From: Clostridiales bacterium
Lineage (GTDB): Bacteria > Bacillota > Clostridia > Saccharofermentanales > Saccharofermentanaceae
Direction of reading: 5' to 3'
Assembly (NCBI GenBank): GCA_017612755.1
Contig: JAGAFH010000054.1
Span: 1 to 13,800 of the forward strand
Length of the DNA: 13,800 bases
Shown: piece by piece, positions 1 through 6,512 of the stretch
How positions within the stretch are numbered: position 1 is the first letter of the stretch
Layout of the letters: each line of letters begins with the position of its first letter
Position numbers and translations under genes: made by a program
Notes under the pieces: model-generated
The model's input: the letters and a program-made list of their open reading frames with translations, nothing else
What the model was told of the DNA's origin: nothing
Databases searched by the model: none

Positions 1-349
<349 letters not shown>

Positions 350-374
350 TTACCTCCAAAAATTAGATCCTTTA

Positions 375-878
375 TTATTTCTCGAGCATGCTCTGGGGAC
401 CGCGCTCCAGTGCAACTATACCCGTGCGGCACATCTCAATTATACCGAAAGGCTTCATATTGTCGATAAAAGCATCGACCTTATTGGTGTCTCCGGTTAT
501 CTCGATGCACATGGCCTCAGTGGAGTAATCGATGATCTTCGCCCTGAAGATATCGATAACGTCCCTGATCTCGGCTCTTGTCTCAGTAGTAGTCCTGATC
601 TTGATCAGGAGAAGCTCACGCTTGATGCCGGACTCGGCAGAGATCACTTCGACCTTCCTGACATTATACAGCTTTTTGAGCTGGCTTAGAAGTTGCATCC
701 TGTCAGAATTTGTTCCGGACAGGGAGATAGTTATTCTTGAATAATCGGGATTCTCCGTCTCCCCCACTGTAAGGGAATCGATATTGAATCCTCTCCTGGT
801 GAACATGCTGGTTACCCTGGTCAGGACACCGTACTTATTCTCAACATAAACTGCTATAACGAAATTGCTCTTGCTCAT
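375..878 (-). CDS. ilvN: Acetolactate synthase small (regulatory) subunit
   Basis: Regulatory subunit of acetohydroxyacid synthase. It binds the IlvB catalytic subunit, raises its activity and in this family confers feedback inhibition by valine. The 167-residue protein has an N-terminal ACT domain (about residues 4-75, with the N-K-Y-G-V-L-T-R-V turn typical of IlvN/IlvH) and a C-terminal small-subunit domain (about 85-160). Length is normal for IlvN. The frame is open further upstream to a TTG at 899, but ATG at 878-876 is the better start: it has AGGAGG 9 nt upstream (888-893) and leaves only 4 nt after the ilvB stop, whereas the TTG would overlap ilvB. Translation is probably coupled to ilvB. 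The stop is TAA at 377-375. IlvN or IlvH would be equally valid names. Confidence 0.95.
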   Translation of the reverse strand: MSKSNFVIAVYVENKYGVLTRVTSMFTRRGFNIDSLTVGETENPDYSRITISLSGTNSDRMQLLSQLKKLYNVRKVEVISAESGIKRELLLIKIRTTTETRAEIRDVIDIFRAKIIDYSTEAMCIEITGDTNKVDAFIDNMKPFGIIEMCRTGIVALERGPQSMLEK

Positions 879-882
879 GTGA

Positions 883-2544
883 TCAGTCCTCCTCTCCAAG
901 GATAAGCTTGTCGAATGTTCCGCCGGGTCTCATCATGGGAAGTACCACTGAATCCTTGTCGATGGAAAGATCGATAAGGGCAGGTCCTTCACAGTTATAA
1001 GCCTCTTCGAATGCCTTCTTGAACTCTTCTTCGTTTGTTGCCTTAAAGCCCCTGGCTCCGAAAGATTCTGCCAGCTTAACGAAGTCAGTCCTCCTGTTGA
1101 GGGTAGTATTGGAATAGTTCCTGTCATAGAACAGTGTCTGGAACTGGCGTACCATTCCAAGAACTCCGTTATTGAAGACGATGATGGTAAGGGGAACGTT
1201 ATAGGTAACGGCTGTGGCAAGTTCCGTAAGGTTCATGCCGAAGGATCCGTCGCCCGTAAAGAGGACCGATCTCTTGCCGCTTCCGTAGGATGCTCCGATA
1301 GATGCTCCCATACCGAATCCCATGGTTCCGAGACCGCCTGAGGAAATCCAGGATCTCTTCTTCCTGAACTCAAAGTACTGGGCAACCCACATCTGATGCT
1401 GTCCGACGTCGGTAACGATCTCCGTATCTTCCGAGATCATGTTGCTTACAGCTTTGATGGCTTTCTCGGGAAGGAAGTCAGGGATCTCCTGCTCAGCTTC
1501 CTGGGCCTTCAGTTTCTCGATCTTTATCATCCAGTTGGGGTTCTTCTTAGTCTCAACTGTATCGATGAGCTTTCTTAAGAAATCACAGATATCACATGCC
1601 GCGCCCAGGTCGATCTCAACGTTCTTTCCAAGCTCGGCCTGGTCAATGTCGATCTGGATCTTTCTTGCGCCTGCGGAGAATCTGTCGATATTACCTGTAG
1701 CTCGGTCGGAGAATCTTACGCCGACACCGATGATAAGGTCTGACTTGGCCATAGCCTTGGAAGAAGCATAGTGGCCGTGCATTCCCTGCATGCCGAGAAA
1801 TCTCTCCTGGGCTGTGGGAAGTTCCGAAAGTCCCATCATGGAGCATCCGATAACTGCATCGATCTTGTCAGCCAGTTCAGTGATAAGTTCACCTGCGCCT
1901 GCCCTTACTGCGCCGCCTCCGAAATAGATATAAGGTCTTGATGCTTCTGCGATCATCTCCGCAGCTTTCTTAACATCCTCATCCTTTGCGGAAGGGTTCT
2001 TTCCCTTTTCGATGAGAGCTTCATTATTGAACTCGCAGAGCTGCTTCTGGATATCCTTGGGGATATCTACGAGAACGGGACCCGGACGGCCTGACTTGGC
2101 GATCCTTATGGCCTCTCTTATGGTATCTGCCAGATCCCCGACATTATGAACGAGGAAATTGTGCTTTGTTATGGGAAGTGTCACACCGGTGATGTCGATC
2201 TCCTGGAAGGCATCCGATCCGATCATGTCCGTAGCTACGTTCCCCGTTATGGCCAGGAGCGGGACTGAATCAAGATGCGCAGTAGCGATGCCGGTAACGA
2301 GATTTGTTGCACCGGGGCCTGAAGTTGCCAGTACGACTCCGACTTCACCCGTTGCCCTTGCATAGCCGTCGGCTGCATGTGCCGCGCCCTGCTCGTGAGC
2401 TGTCAGGATATGCTCGATCCTGTCGCTCTTCTTAAGAAGCTGATCGTAGATATCGATGACCGTTGCTCCGGGATAACCGAAGATGGTCTTGATATTCTGC
2501 TCGATCAGAGTCTCAACAACGATCTCTGCTCCGCTTAATTTCAT
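883..2544 (-). CDS. ilvB: Acetolactate synthase large (catalytic) subunit
   Basis: Thiamine-diphosphate enzyme joining two pyruvates to acetolactate (valine/leucine branch) or pyruvate with 2-ketobutyrate (isoleucine branch). The 553 residues match the usual length. The order is an N-terminal ThDP-pyrimidine domain with GYPGATVIDIYD (about 23-34) and the catalytic glutamate in TAHEQGAAH (Glu51), a central FAD-binding domain (about 190-330), and a C-terminal ThDP-pyrophosphate domain with GDGSF (about 430) and the partner NN near 458, the usual GDG-x(n)-NN metal/ThDP motif. The start is ATG at 2544 with GGAGG 7 nt upstream (2552-2556); the stop is TGA at 885-883. It is the first gene of ilvBNC and sits directly behind a T-box leader, so it should be induced when the cognate tRNA is uncharged. 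A catabolic acetolactate synthase is unlikely because of the ilvN and ilvC partners. Confidence 0.97.
   Translation of the reverse strand: MKLSGAEIVVETLIEQNIKTIFGYPGATVIDIYDQLLKKSDRIEHILTAHEQGAAHAADGYARATGEVGVVLATSGPGATNLVTGIATAHLDSVPLLAITGNVATDMIGSDAFQEIDITGVTLPITKHNFLVHNVGDLADTIREAIRIAKSGRPGPVLVDIPKDIQKQLCEFNNEALIEKGKNPSAKDEDVKKAAEMIAEASRPYIYFGGGAVRAGAGELITELADKIDAVIGCSMMGLSELPTAQERFLGMQGMHGHYASSKAMAKSDLIIGVGVRFSDRATGNIDRFSAGARKIQIDIDQAELGKNVEIDLGAACDICDFLRKLIDTVETKKNPNWMIKIEKLKAQEAEQEIPDFLPEKAIKAVSNMISEDTEIVTDVGQHQMWVAQYFEFRKKRSWISSGGLGTMGFGMGASIGASYGSGKRSVLFTGDGSFGMNLTELATAVTYNVPLTIIVFNNGVLGMVRQFQTLFYDRNYSNTTLNRRTDFVKLAESFGARGFKATNEEEFKKAFEEAYNCEGPALIDLSIDKDSVVLPMMRPGGTFDKLILGEED
888..893 (-). 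promoter_or_regulatory. Ribosome binding site of ilvN
   Basis: AGGAGG read on the minus strand, 9 nt before the ATG at 878. It lies inside the last codons of ilvB and decides the ilvN start in favour of the ATG rather than the upstream in-frame TTG at 899. Confidence 0.8.
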
Positions 2545-2583
2545 AGTCTTACCTCCGTTTCCATACCCGGTATAAAGAGCAAT

Positions 2584-2629
2584 AAAAAAGCCTCCTCACA
2601 CCGGAATACTATTCCTATGTGAAAGAGAC
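2584..2629 (-). terminator. Intrinsic terminator of the ilv T-box leader
   Basis: On the minus strand a long hairpin, GUCUCUUUCACAUAGGAAU closed by an AGU loop onto AUUCC...GAGGAGGC, about 18 pairs including several G-U pairs, one bulge and one mismatch, is followed by UUUUUU (2589-2584). It lies right after the T-box sequence, as expected for the terminator that competes with the antiterminator. No other terminator was found after fprA, so it may also end fprA transcripts. Confidence 0.9.
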
Positions 2630-2860
2630 GAAAACAATTTCCGCGGTACCACTCTTCTTGACTTCATATGAAGTCCTCTCACGCATGTCAGATAAACACG
2701 CTTCTCTGTAACGGGAGAACCCGACCTGCTTTACCGGCATATGCTTTCAAGCATGTGGCTCCGGGACGACTTATCATTACATCTGCTACGATCGGCTCAC
2801 AGCAACCGCCGACTCTCTGGACGCGCATAGATGTATCTTTTTTCCCATCAACGCCTGTAT
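2584..2860 (-). promoter_or_regulatory. T-box riboswitch leader of the ilv operon, probable valine (GUC) specifier
   Basis: This fills the 346-bp gap between fprA and ilvB. Read on the minus strand it shows the parts of a T-box in order. Stem I has a base helix UGGGA/UCCCG, an inner helix UACAUCU/AGAUGUA, a CAGAGAG bulge segment (about 2819-2813) and a distal hairpin UCGGC-loop-GCCGA (2812-2792). The specifier loop reads AUAA-GUC-G, so the specifier triplet is most likely GUC (Val) at 2770-2768. A perfect stem III palindrome (GACUUCAU/AUGAAGUC, 2675-2660) comes next, then the T-box AGAGUGGUACCGCGG (2655-2641). In the T-box, UGGU (2651-2648) would pair with the ACCA end of uncharged tRNA. A terminator follows. 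By the known mechanism, uncharged tRNA stabilises the antiterminator and allows transcription of ilvBNC. The T-box class is certain; the specifier identity is inferred. Confidence 0.95.
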
Positions 2861-2865
2861 AGATG

Positions 2866-2894
2866 ATTAAATCACGACAAAGGCCCGTTGTCAA
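2866..2894 (-). promoter_or_regulatory. Promoter of the ilvBNC operon
   Basis: On the minus strand, a perfect TTGACA -35 box (2894-2889) and TTTAAT -10 box (2871-2866) are separated by exactly 17 bp. Transcription would begin near 2860, just before T-box Stem I. The -35 box covers the TGA stop codon of fprA (2893-2891), so the promoter starts inside that gene. Confidence 0.8.
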
Positions 2895-4081
2895 TCGCAA
2901 ATTGCCGAAACAAGGCTGTCTGCAAGCGTTTCGGCGTCTTCCTTGAGGGAGGATCTGATGGAGATGGTATTTTCGACGATCTCGGTATTCTTAAGCCCCG
3001 AGAGCATCTCCCTGATGTTCTTTCCGGACACCGGTGCCCAGGTACCGTTCTCCACGATGGCGATCTTCCTGTTCTGAAGGTTTCTTGATGCGATGGCCTT
3101 TACAGTCTCAGCCATGGGCTCAAATATCTCACCGTCGGTGGTGGGGCTTACAAATACTATCCTGTCGTACTTAAATGCGAGGGATACCGCCTCGGAAAAA
3201 TGCCTGACGCTCATATCCAGGATCTTTACGGGAAGCCCCTTTTCGGCGATCTTTCCCGCGATGATGTCAGCTGCTGCGGAACTGTTGCCGTAGATGGATC
3301 CCATAAGGACAGCTACGCCCTTTTCCTCTGCTTCGTATCTGCTCCACTTGTCGTAAGAGGTAAGGATCTTATCAAGGTCCTTACGCCATACAAGACCGTG
3401 CAGGGGGCAGATCATGGAGATATCAAGAGATGATGCTTTCTTCAAAGCCATCTGTACCTGGGCCCCGTACTTGCCCACGATATTCGTGTAGTATCTTCTG
3501 GCTTCGTCCAGGTAGTCTTTCTCATAGTCAACGGAATCGGCAAAGATGCTTCCGTCAATAGCGCCGAAGGAGCCGAAGGCATCAGCGGAAAAGAGGATCT
3601 TATCAGTGCTGTCATATGCCATCATGACCTCGGGCCAGTGGACCATGGGAGCATTAATAAAAGTGAACTCATGGCTTCCGGAACTGAACTTATCGTTCTC
3701 GTTCATAAGGACAGCTCTCTCCTCTATATCAAAATCGAAAAACTGCTTTATCATGTTGACGGTCTTCTGGTTACAGACGACCTTTACTTCGGGATATCTG
3801 AGGACCAGTTCACCAAGGGTGGCGGAATGATCGGGCTCCATATGGGTTACGATCACATAGTCGAGAGGTCTTCCCTTCAGCATGTACTTAAGGTTCTCGA
3901 AAAACATACCGGACACGCTCTTATCCACAGTGTCGATGACCACCGTCTTACTGTCGTCCACGAAATATGAATTATAGGAAACTCCTTCCCTTGCAGGGTA
4001 GACTCCTTCAAAGAAGGGAAGCTTTCTGTCGGACGATCCGATCCAGGTAATATCTTCGGTGATCTTCTTAACGCAGTACAT
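2891..4081 (-). CDS. fprA: A-type flavodiiron protein (oxygen/nitric oxide reductase)
   Basis: Cytoplasmic flavodiiron protein. The family reduces O2 to water and/or NO to N2O and protects anaerobes. The 396 residues have an N-terminal metallo-beta-lactamase-like domain (about 1-250) and a C-terminal flavodoxin domain (about 255-396, with FMN-phosphate loop GSIYGNSS at 261-268). The diiron ligands are all present at canonical spacing: His80, Glu82, Asp84 and His85 in HMEPDH, His148, Asp167 and His228. No C-terminal rubredoxin domain is fused, so it needs an external electron donor. The frame is open to a TTG at 4111, but ATG at 4081 is preferred because it has GGAGG 7 nt upstream (4089-4093). 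It has its own promoter facing away from the ABC operon. Whether O2 or NO is preferred cannot be read from the sequence; the symbol is by family. Confidence 0.93.
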   Translation of the reverse strand: MYCVKKITEDITWIGSSDRKLPFFEGVYPAREGVSYNSYFVDDSKTVVIDTVDKSVSGMFFENLKYMLKGRPLDYVIVTHMEPDHSATLGELVLRYPEVKVVCNQKTVNMIKQFFDFDIEERAVLMNENDKFSSGSHEFTFINAPMVHWPEVMMAYDSTDKILFSADAFGSFGAIDGSIFADSVDYEKDYLDEARRYYTNIVGKYGAQVQMALKKASSLDISMICPLHGLVWRKDLDKILTSYDKWSRYEAEEKGVAVLMGSIYGNSSAAADIIAGKIAEKGLPVKILDMSVRHFSEAVSLAFKYDRIVFVSPTTDGEIFEPMAETVKAIASRNLQNRKIAIVENGTWAPVSGKNIREMLSGLKNTEIVENTISIRSSLKEDAETLADSLVSAICD

Positions 4082-4113
4082 GTCTTTTCCTCCGTATCTT
4101 CTGTCTGACAAAG

Positions 4114-4142
4114 ATTATAAGGTAAGGACGGGGTATGTGCAA
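4114..4142 (-). promoter_or_regulatory. Probable fprA promoter
   Basis: On the minus strand, a perfect TATAAT (4119-4114) lies 17 bp after TTGCAC (4142-4137), which keeps only the TTG of the -35 consensus. Transcription would start near 4107, leaving a leader of about 25 nt before the ATG at 4081. Confidence 0.6.
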
Positions 4143-4151
4143 AGTGTCCGC

Positions 4152-4180
4152 TTTACTTAAGCAGAGGGCAAAAGTATAAT
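4152..4180 (+). promoter_or_regulatory. Probable promoter of the amino acid ABC importer
   Basis: TTTACT (4152-4157, four of six consensus bases) and a perfect TATAAT (4175-4180) are separated by 17 bp. The likely start is near 4187, giving a leader of about 35 nt with AAGGAG at 4206-4211 before the ATG at 4222. Confidence 0.65.
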
Positions 4181-4221
4181 TTAAGGCGCTTAAAGCAAAT
4201 GAAGCAAGGAGAATTATTGTT

Positions 4222-4995
4222 ATGAAGAAGATCATTTCAGCTGTCCTTTGCACTGTAATGCTGGCCCTGCCCCTTGCAGGCTGCTCCGGTGACAAGGGAT
4301 CAGACAAGTTTGTAGTTGGATTCGACTCTGAATTCCCTCCCATGGGATTTGTTGCAGATGATGGATCCTACACCGGTTTCGATCTTGAGCTGGCTGAGGA
4401 AGCCGCCAAGAGGATGGGCAAGGAGTTTGTTGCACAGCCTATCGCCTGGGACTCCAAGGACCAGGAGCTGGCATCAGGAAACATCGACTGCATCTGGAAC
4501 GGATTTACCATCAGCGGCCGTGAGGACCAGTACACCTGGACCGAGGCTTACATGGAAAACGATCAGGTGGTAGTCGTAAGAAGCGATTCCGGCATCTCCA
4601 CCCTGGACGATCTGGCAGGACTTACAGTCGTTGTCCAGAAGGATTCTTCAGGACTTGCAGCTCTTGAGGAGAATACGGCTCTCACAGATACTTTCGGTGA
4701 GCTTATCCAGGTAGACACATATCTTAACGCTATGATGGAGCTGGAGTCCGGTTCCGTTGATGCTATCGTTATGGACGAGATCGTAGCAAGATATGAGATC
4801 CAGACATCCGGCAAGGACTTCACTGTTCTTGATGAGGCTGTTGCTTCCGAGGAGTACGGCGTAGGATTCCTTCTCGGAAACGAAGAACTCAGGGATGAGG
4901 TCCAGGCTACTCTCGAGGAGATGGCTGCTGACGGAACAATGGCAGATATCTCCAACAAGTGGTTCGGTGATGACGTTACCCTCATCGGAAAGTAA
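4222..4995 (+). CDS. Amino acid ABC transporter solute-binding lipoprotein (family 3)
   Basis: Extracellular receptor of a polar amino acid importer. It captures the substrate and delivers it to the permease encoded downstream. The 257-residue protein begins with a lipoprotein signal peptide: a KK basic start, a hydrophobic stretch and lipobox LAGC, with Cys21 as the likely lipidated residue. The mature part is a two-lobe family 3 binding fold, opening with VGFDSEFPPMGF and YTGFDLELAEEAAKRMG (about 34-70), and is of normal length. The start is ATG at 4222 with AAGGAG 10 nt upstream; the stop is TAA at 4993-4995. It is the first gene of a binding protein, permease, ATPase operon but is followed by its own strong terminator, which suggests it is made in excess over the membrane parts. 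The substrate cannot be named safely; cystine, glutamine or basic amino acids are all possible. Confidence 0.92.
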   Translation: MKKIISAVLCTVMLALPLAGCSGDKGSDKFVVGFDSEFPPMGFVADDGSYTGFDLELAEEAAKRMGKEFVAQPIAWDSKDQELASGNIDCIWNGFTISGREDQYTWTEAYMENDQVVVVRSDSGISTLDDLAGLTVVVQKDSSGLAALEENTALTDTFGELIQVDTYLNAMMELESGSVDAIVMDEIVARYEIQTSGKDFTVLDEAVASEEYGVGFLLGNEELRDEVQATLEEMAADGTMADISNKWFGDDVTLIGK

Positions 4996-5024
4996 TTCAA
5001 ATCAGCTGTACCAAGTGGTATAAT
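4996..5024 (+). promoter_or_regulatory. Possible internal promoter before the permease gene
   Basis: A perfect TATAAT (5019-5024) sits 17 bp after TTCAAA (4996-5001, four of six -35 consensus bases), immediately after the binding-protein stop codon. A start near 5031 would fall at the beginning of the terminator hairpin at 5030-5060. This is a sequence match only. Confidence 0.3.
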
Positions 5025-5029
5025 CAACG

Positions 5030-5065
5030 GGTGGCACGGTTCACAAAGATCCGTGCCACCTTTTT
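5030..5065 (+). terminator. Intrinsic terminator between binding protein and permease genes
   Basis: A perfect 10-bp stem, GGTGGCACGG (5030-5039) with CCGTGCCACC (5051-5060), has an 11-nt loop and is followed by TTTTT (5061-5065). It lies 35 bp after the binding-protein stop and 21 bp before the permease ATG, inside the operon. Such intercistronic terminators usually cut expression of the downstream permease and ATPase relative to the binding protein. Confidence 0.9.
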
Positions 5066-5086
5066 AGATGATCACAGGAGAGAAGT

Positions 5087-5758
5087 ATGGATCTTATCAT
5101 CACGACAGCATCACAGTTATGGGAAGGATTCCGTTTTACCATCGGGATATTCTTCTTTACCATGATCTTTTCCATACCCCTGGGACTTCTGGCAGCAAAG
5201 GGCAGGATGTCAAAGAACATCATCGTCAGTTCCCTCGTAAGGGCATATATCTCCATCATGAGAGGTACTCCCCTGATGCTCCAGCTCCTTCTTGTATTCT
5301 TCGGTCCCTACTATATCTTCGGCATCAAGACCGGTGATATCGAGATAGGTCCTTTCAAGTTCAGATTTATCGCTGCTGTCATCGGCTTTTCCATAAACTA
5401 TGCAGCTTATTTCGCTGAGATATTCAGAGGCGGTATCCAGTCCATGCCCAAGGGCCAGTATGAAGCTGCCCAGGTACTGGGCTTTACGAAGGCCCAGACC
5501 TACTTCAGGATAATACTTCCCCAGGTAATAAAGAGAGTACTTCCGGCCGCAACGAACGAGACCATAACCCTTGTCAAGGACACTTCTCTTGCCCAGGTAC
5601 TTGCCATAACCGAACTCTTTACAAAAGCATCGGAACAGGCTTCAAAACAGGTCTCGGTTATGCCCTTTCTCGCAGCAGGCCTTTTCTATTATCTGATGAA
5701 TGCGCTAATCGAATATATATCGAACCACGCAGAGAAAAAGATGTCCTATTACTCATAA
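5087..5758 (+). CDS. Amino acid ABC transporter permease
   Basis: Integral membrane subunit of the importer. Two copies would form the channel and dock on the ATPase. The 223 residues match the HisM/GlnP-type family. Hydrophobic segments lie at about 17-37, 50-79, 93-111 and 190-212. The cytoplasmic coupling loop (EAA motif) is clear at about 126-146, beginning [12 protein letters not shown] and ending ILPQ. The TPLMLQ segment near 61-66 is also typical. The start is ATG at 5087 with AGGAG 6 nt upstream (5076-5080); the stop is TAA at 5756-5758. It lies behind an intrinsic terminator, so its level depends on read-through or on a possible internal promoter. The ATPase gene follows after 13 bp. 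Confidence 0.94.
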   Translation: MDLIITTASQLWEGFRFTIGIFFFTMIFSIPLGLLAAKGRMSKNIIVSSLVRAYISIMRGTPLMLQLLLVFFGPYYIFGIKTGDIEIGPFKFRFIAAVIGFSINYAAYFAEIFRGGIQSMPKGQYEAAQVLGFTKAQTYFRIILPQVIKRVLPAATNETITLVKDTSLAQVLAITELFTKASEQASKQVSVMPFLAAGLFYYLMNALIEYISNHAEKKMSYYS

Positions 5759-5771
5759 AGGGAGAGATCAC

Positions 5772-6503
5772 ATGAACGTTCTTGAGATAAAAGATATCTA
5801 TAAATCCTTCGGCGATCTGAATGTCTTAAACGGCATATCCCTTAACGTGGCTGAAGGAGAAGTCGTTGCGGTGATAGGCCCCTCCGGAGGCGGAAAATCC
5901 ACACTCCTTAGGTGCGCCACCACCCTTGAGACGATAGACAAGGGTGAGATCTCCATAGGCGGTGTTACCTTCTCATCCCATCCGGACAAGAAGACCTTAC
6001 AGGACATAAGAAATCGGTTCGGCCTGGTATTTCAGAACTTTAACCTCTTCCCTCATTTCTCCGTAAGAAGAAATATCACGGAAGCCCTTATCCATGTCCA
6101 TAAAAAGACAAAGGAAGAAGCCGATAAGATCTGCGACGATCTTCTTTTGAAGATGGGTATGTCTGACAAGGCAGATGAATATCCCTGTAATCTCTCAGGC
6201 GGCCAGCAGCAGAGGGTCTCCATTGCAAGAGCCCTTGCCACAAATCCTGAGATACTCTTTTTCGACGAGCCTACTTCCGCCCTGGACCCGGAGCTTACTG
6301 CAGGAGTACTTAAGGTTATAAGGGAACTGGCCGAGGAAAAGATGACAATGGTCATAGTTACCCACGAGATGAGTTTTGCAAGGGATGTGGCCGACAGGAT
6401 AATCTTCATGGACGGGGGAGTCATTATCGAAGAAGGAAATGCCTACGACCTTATTACCTCTCCTAAGAACGAGAGGACAAAAGCCTTCCTGGCAGGATAC
6501 TGA
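5772..6503 (+). CDS. Amino acid ABC transporter ATP-binding protein
   Basis: Cytoplasmic ATPase that powers the importer. The 243 residues contain every expected element: Walker [10 protein letters not shown] (36-44), Q-loop Gln88 in VFQNFNLF, signature LSGGQQQRV (141-149), Walker B ILFFDEP with catalytic Glu166, D-loop SALDPE and switch His198 in VTHEM. The FQNFNLFPH stretch and the length are typical of the polar amino acid subfamily (GlnQ/HisP type). The start is ATG at 5772 with AGGGAG 7 nt upstream, directly after the permease stop; the stop is TGA at 6501-6503. It ends the operon and converges on the membrane protein gene of the opposite strand, with 9 bp between the two stops. No clear terminator is seen in that gap. 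Confidence 0.95.
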   Translation: MNVLEIKDIYKSFGDLNVLNGISLNVAEGEVVAVIGPSGGGKSTLLRCATTLETIDKGEISIGGVTFSSHPDKKTLQDIRNRFGLVFQNFNLFPHFSVRRNITEALIHVHKKTKEEADKICDDLLLKMGMSDKADEYPCNLSGGQQQRVSIARALATNPEILFFDEPTSALDPELTAGVLKVIRELAEEKMTMVIVTHEMSFARDVADRIIFMDGGVIIEEGNAYDLITSPKNERTKAFLAGY

Positions 6504-6512
6504 TCTTTCTTA

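Noticed and set aside
2876..2892. GACAA/TTGTC hairpin after fprA as a terminator
   Set aside because: Only 5 pairs with a 7-nt loop and no U-run on the minus strand. It falls within the ilv promoter and is probably coincidental.
2688..2900. 70-residue frame on the minus strand covering the ilv leader, possible leader peptide
   Set aside because: It overlaps the T-box Stem I to stem III structure, starts upstream of the predicted transcription start, has no run of Val/Leu/Ile codons and looks like chance.
4157..4193. Inverted repeat TTAAGC (4157-4162) and GCTTAA (4188-4193) around the -10 box as an operator
   Set aside because: Only 6 bp per arm with 25 bp between, AT-rich, and easily expected by chance.
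4563..5027. Long Ser-rich antisense frame over the binding-protein gene
   Set aside because: Codon-structure shadow of a well-supported gene; no ribosome binding site or recognisable protein.
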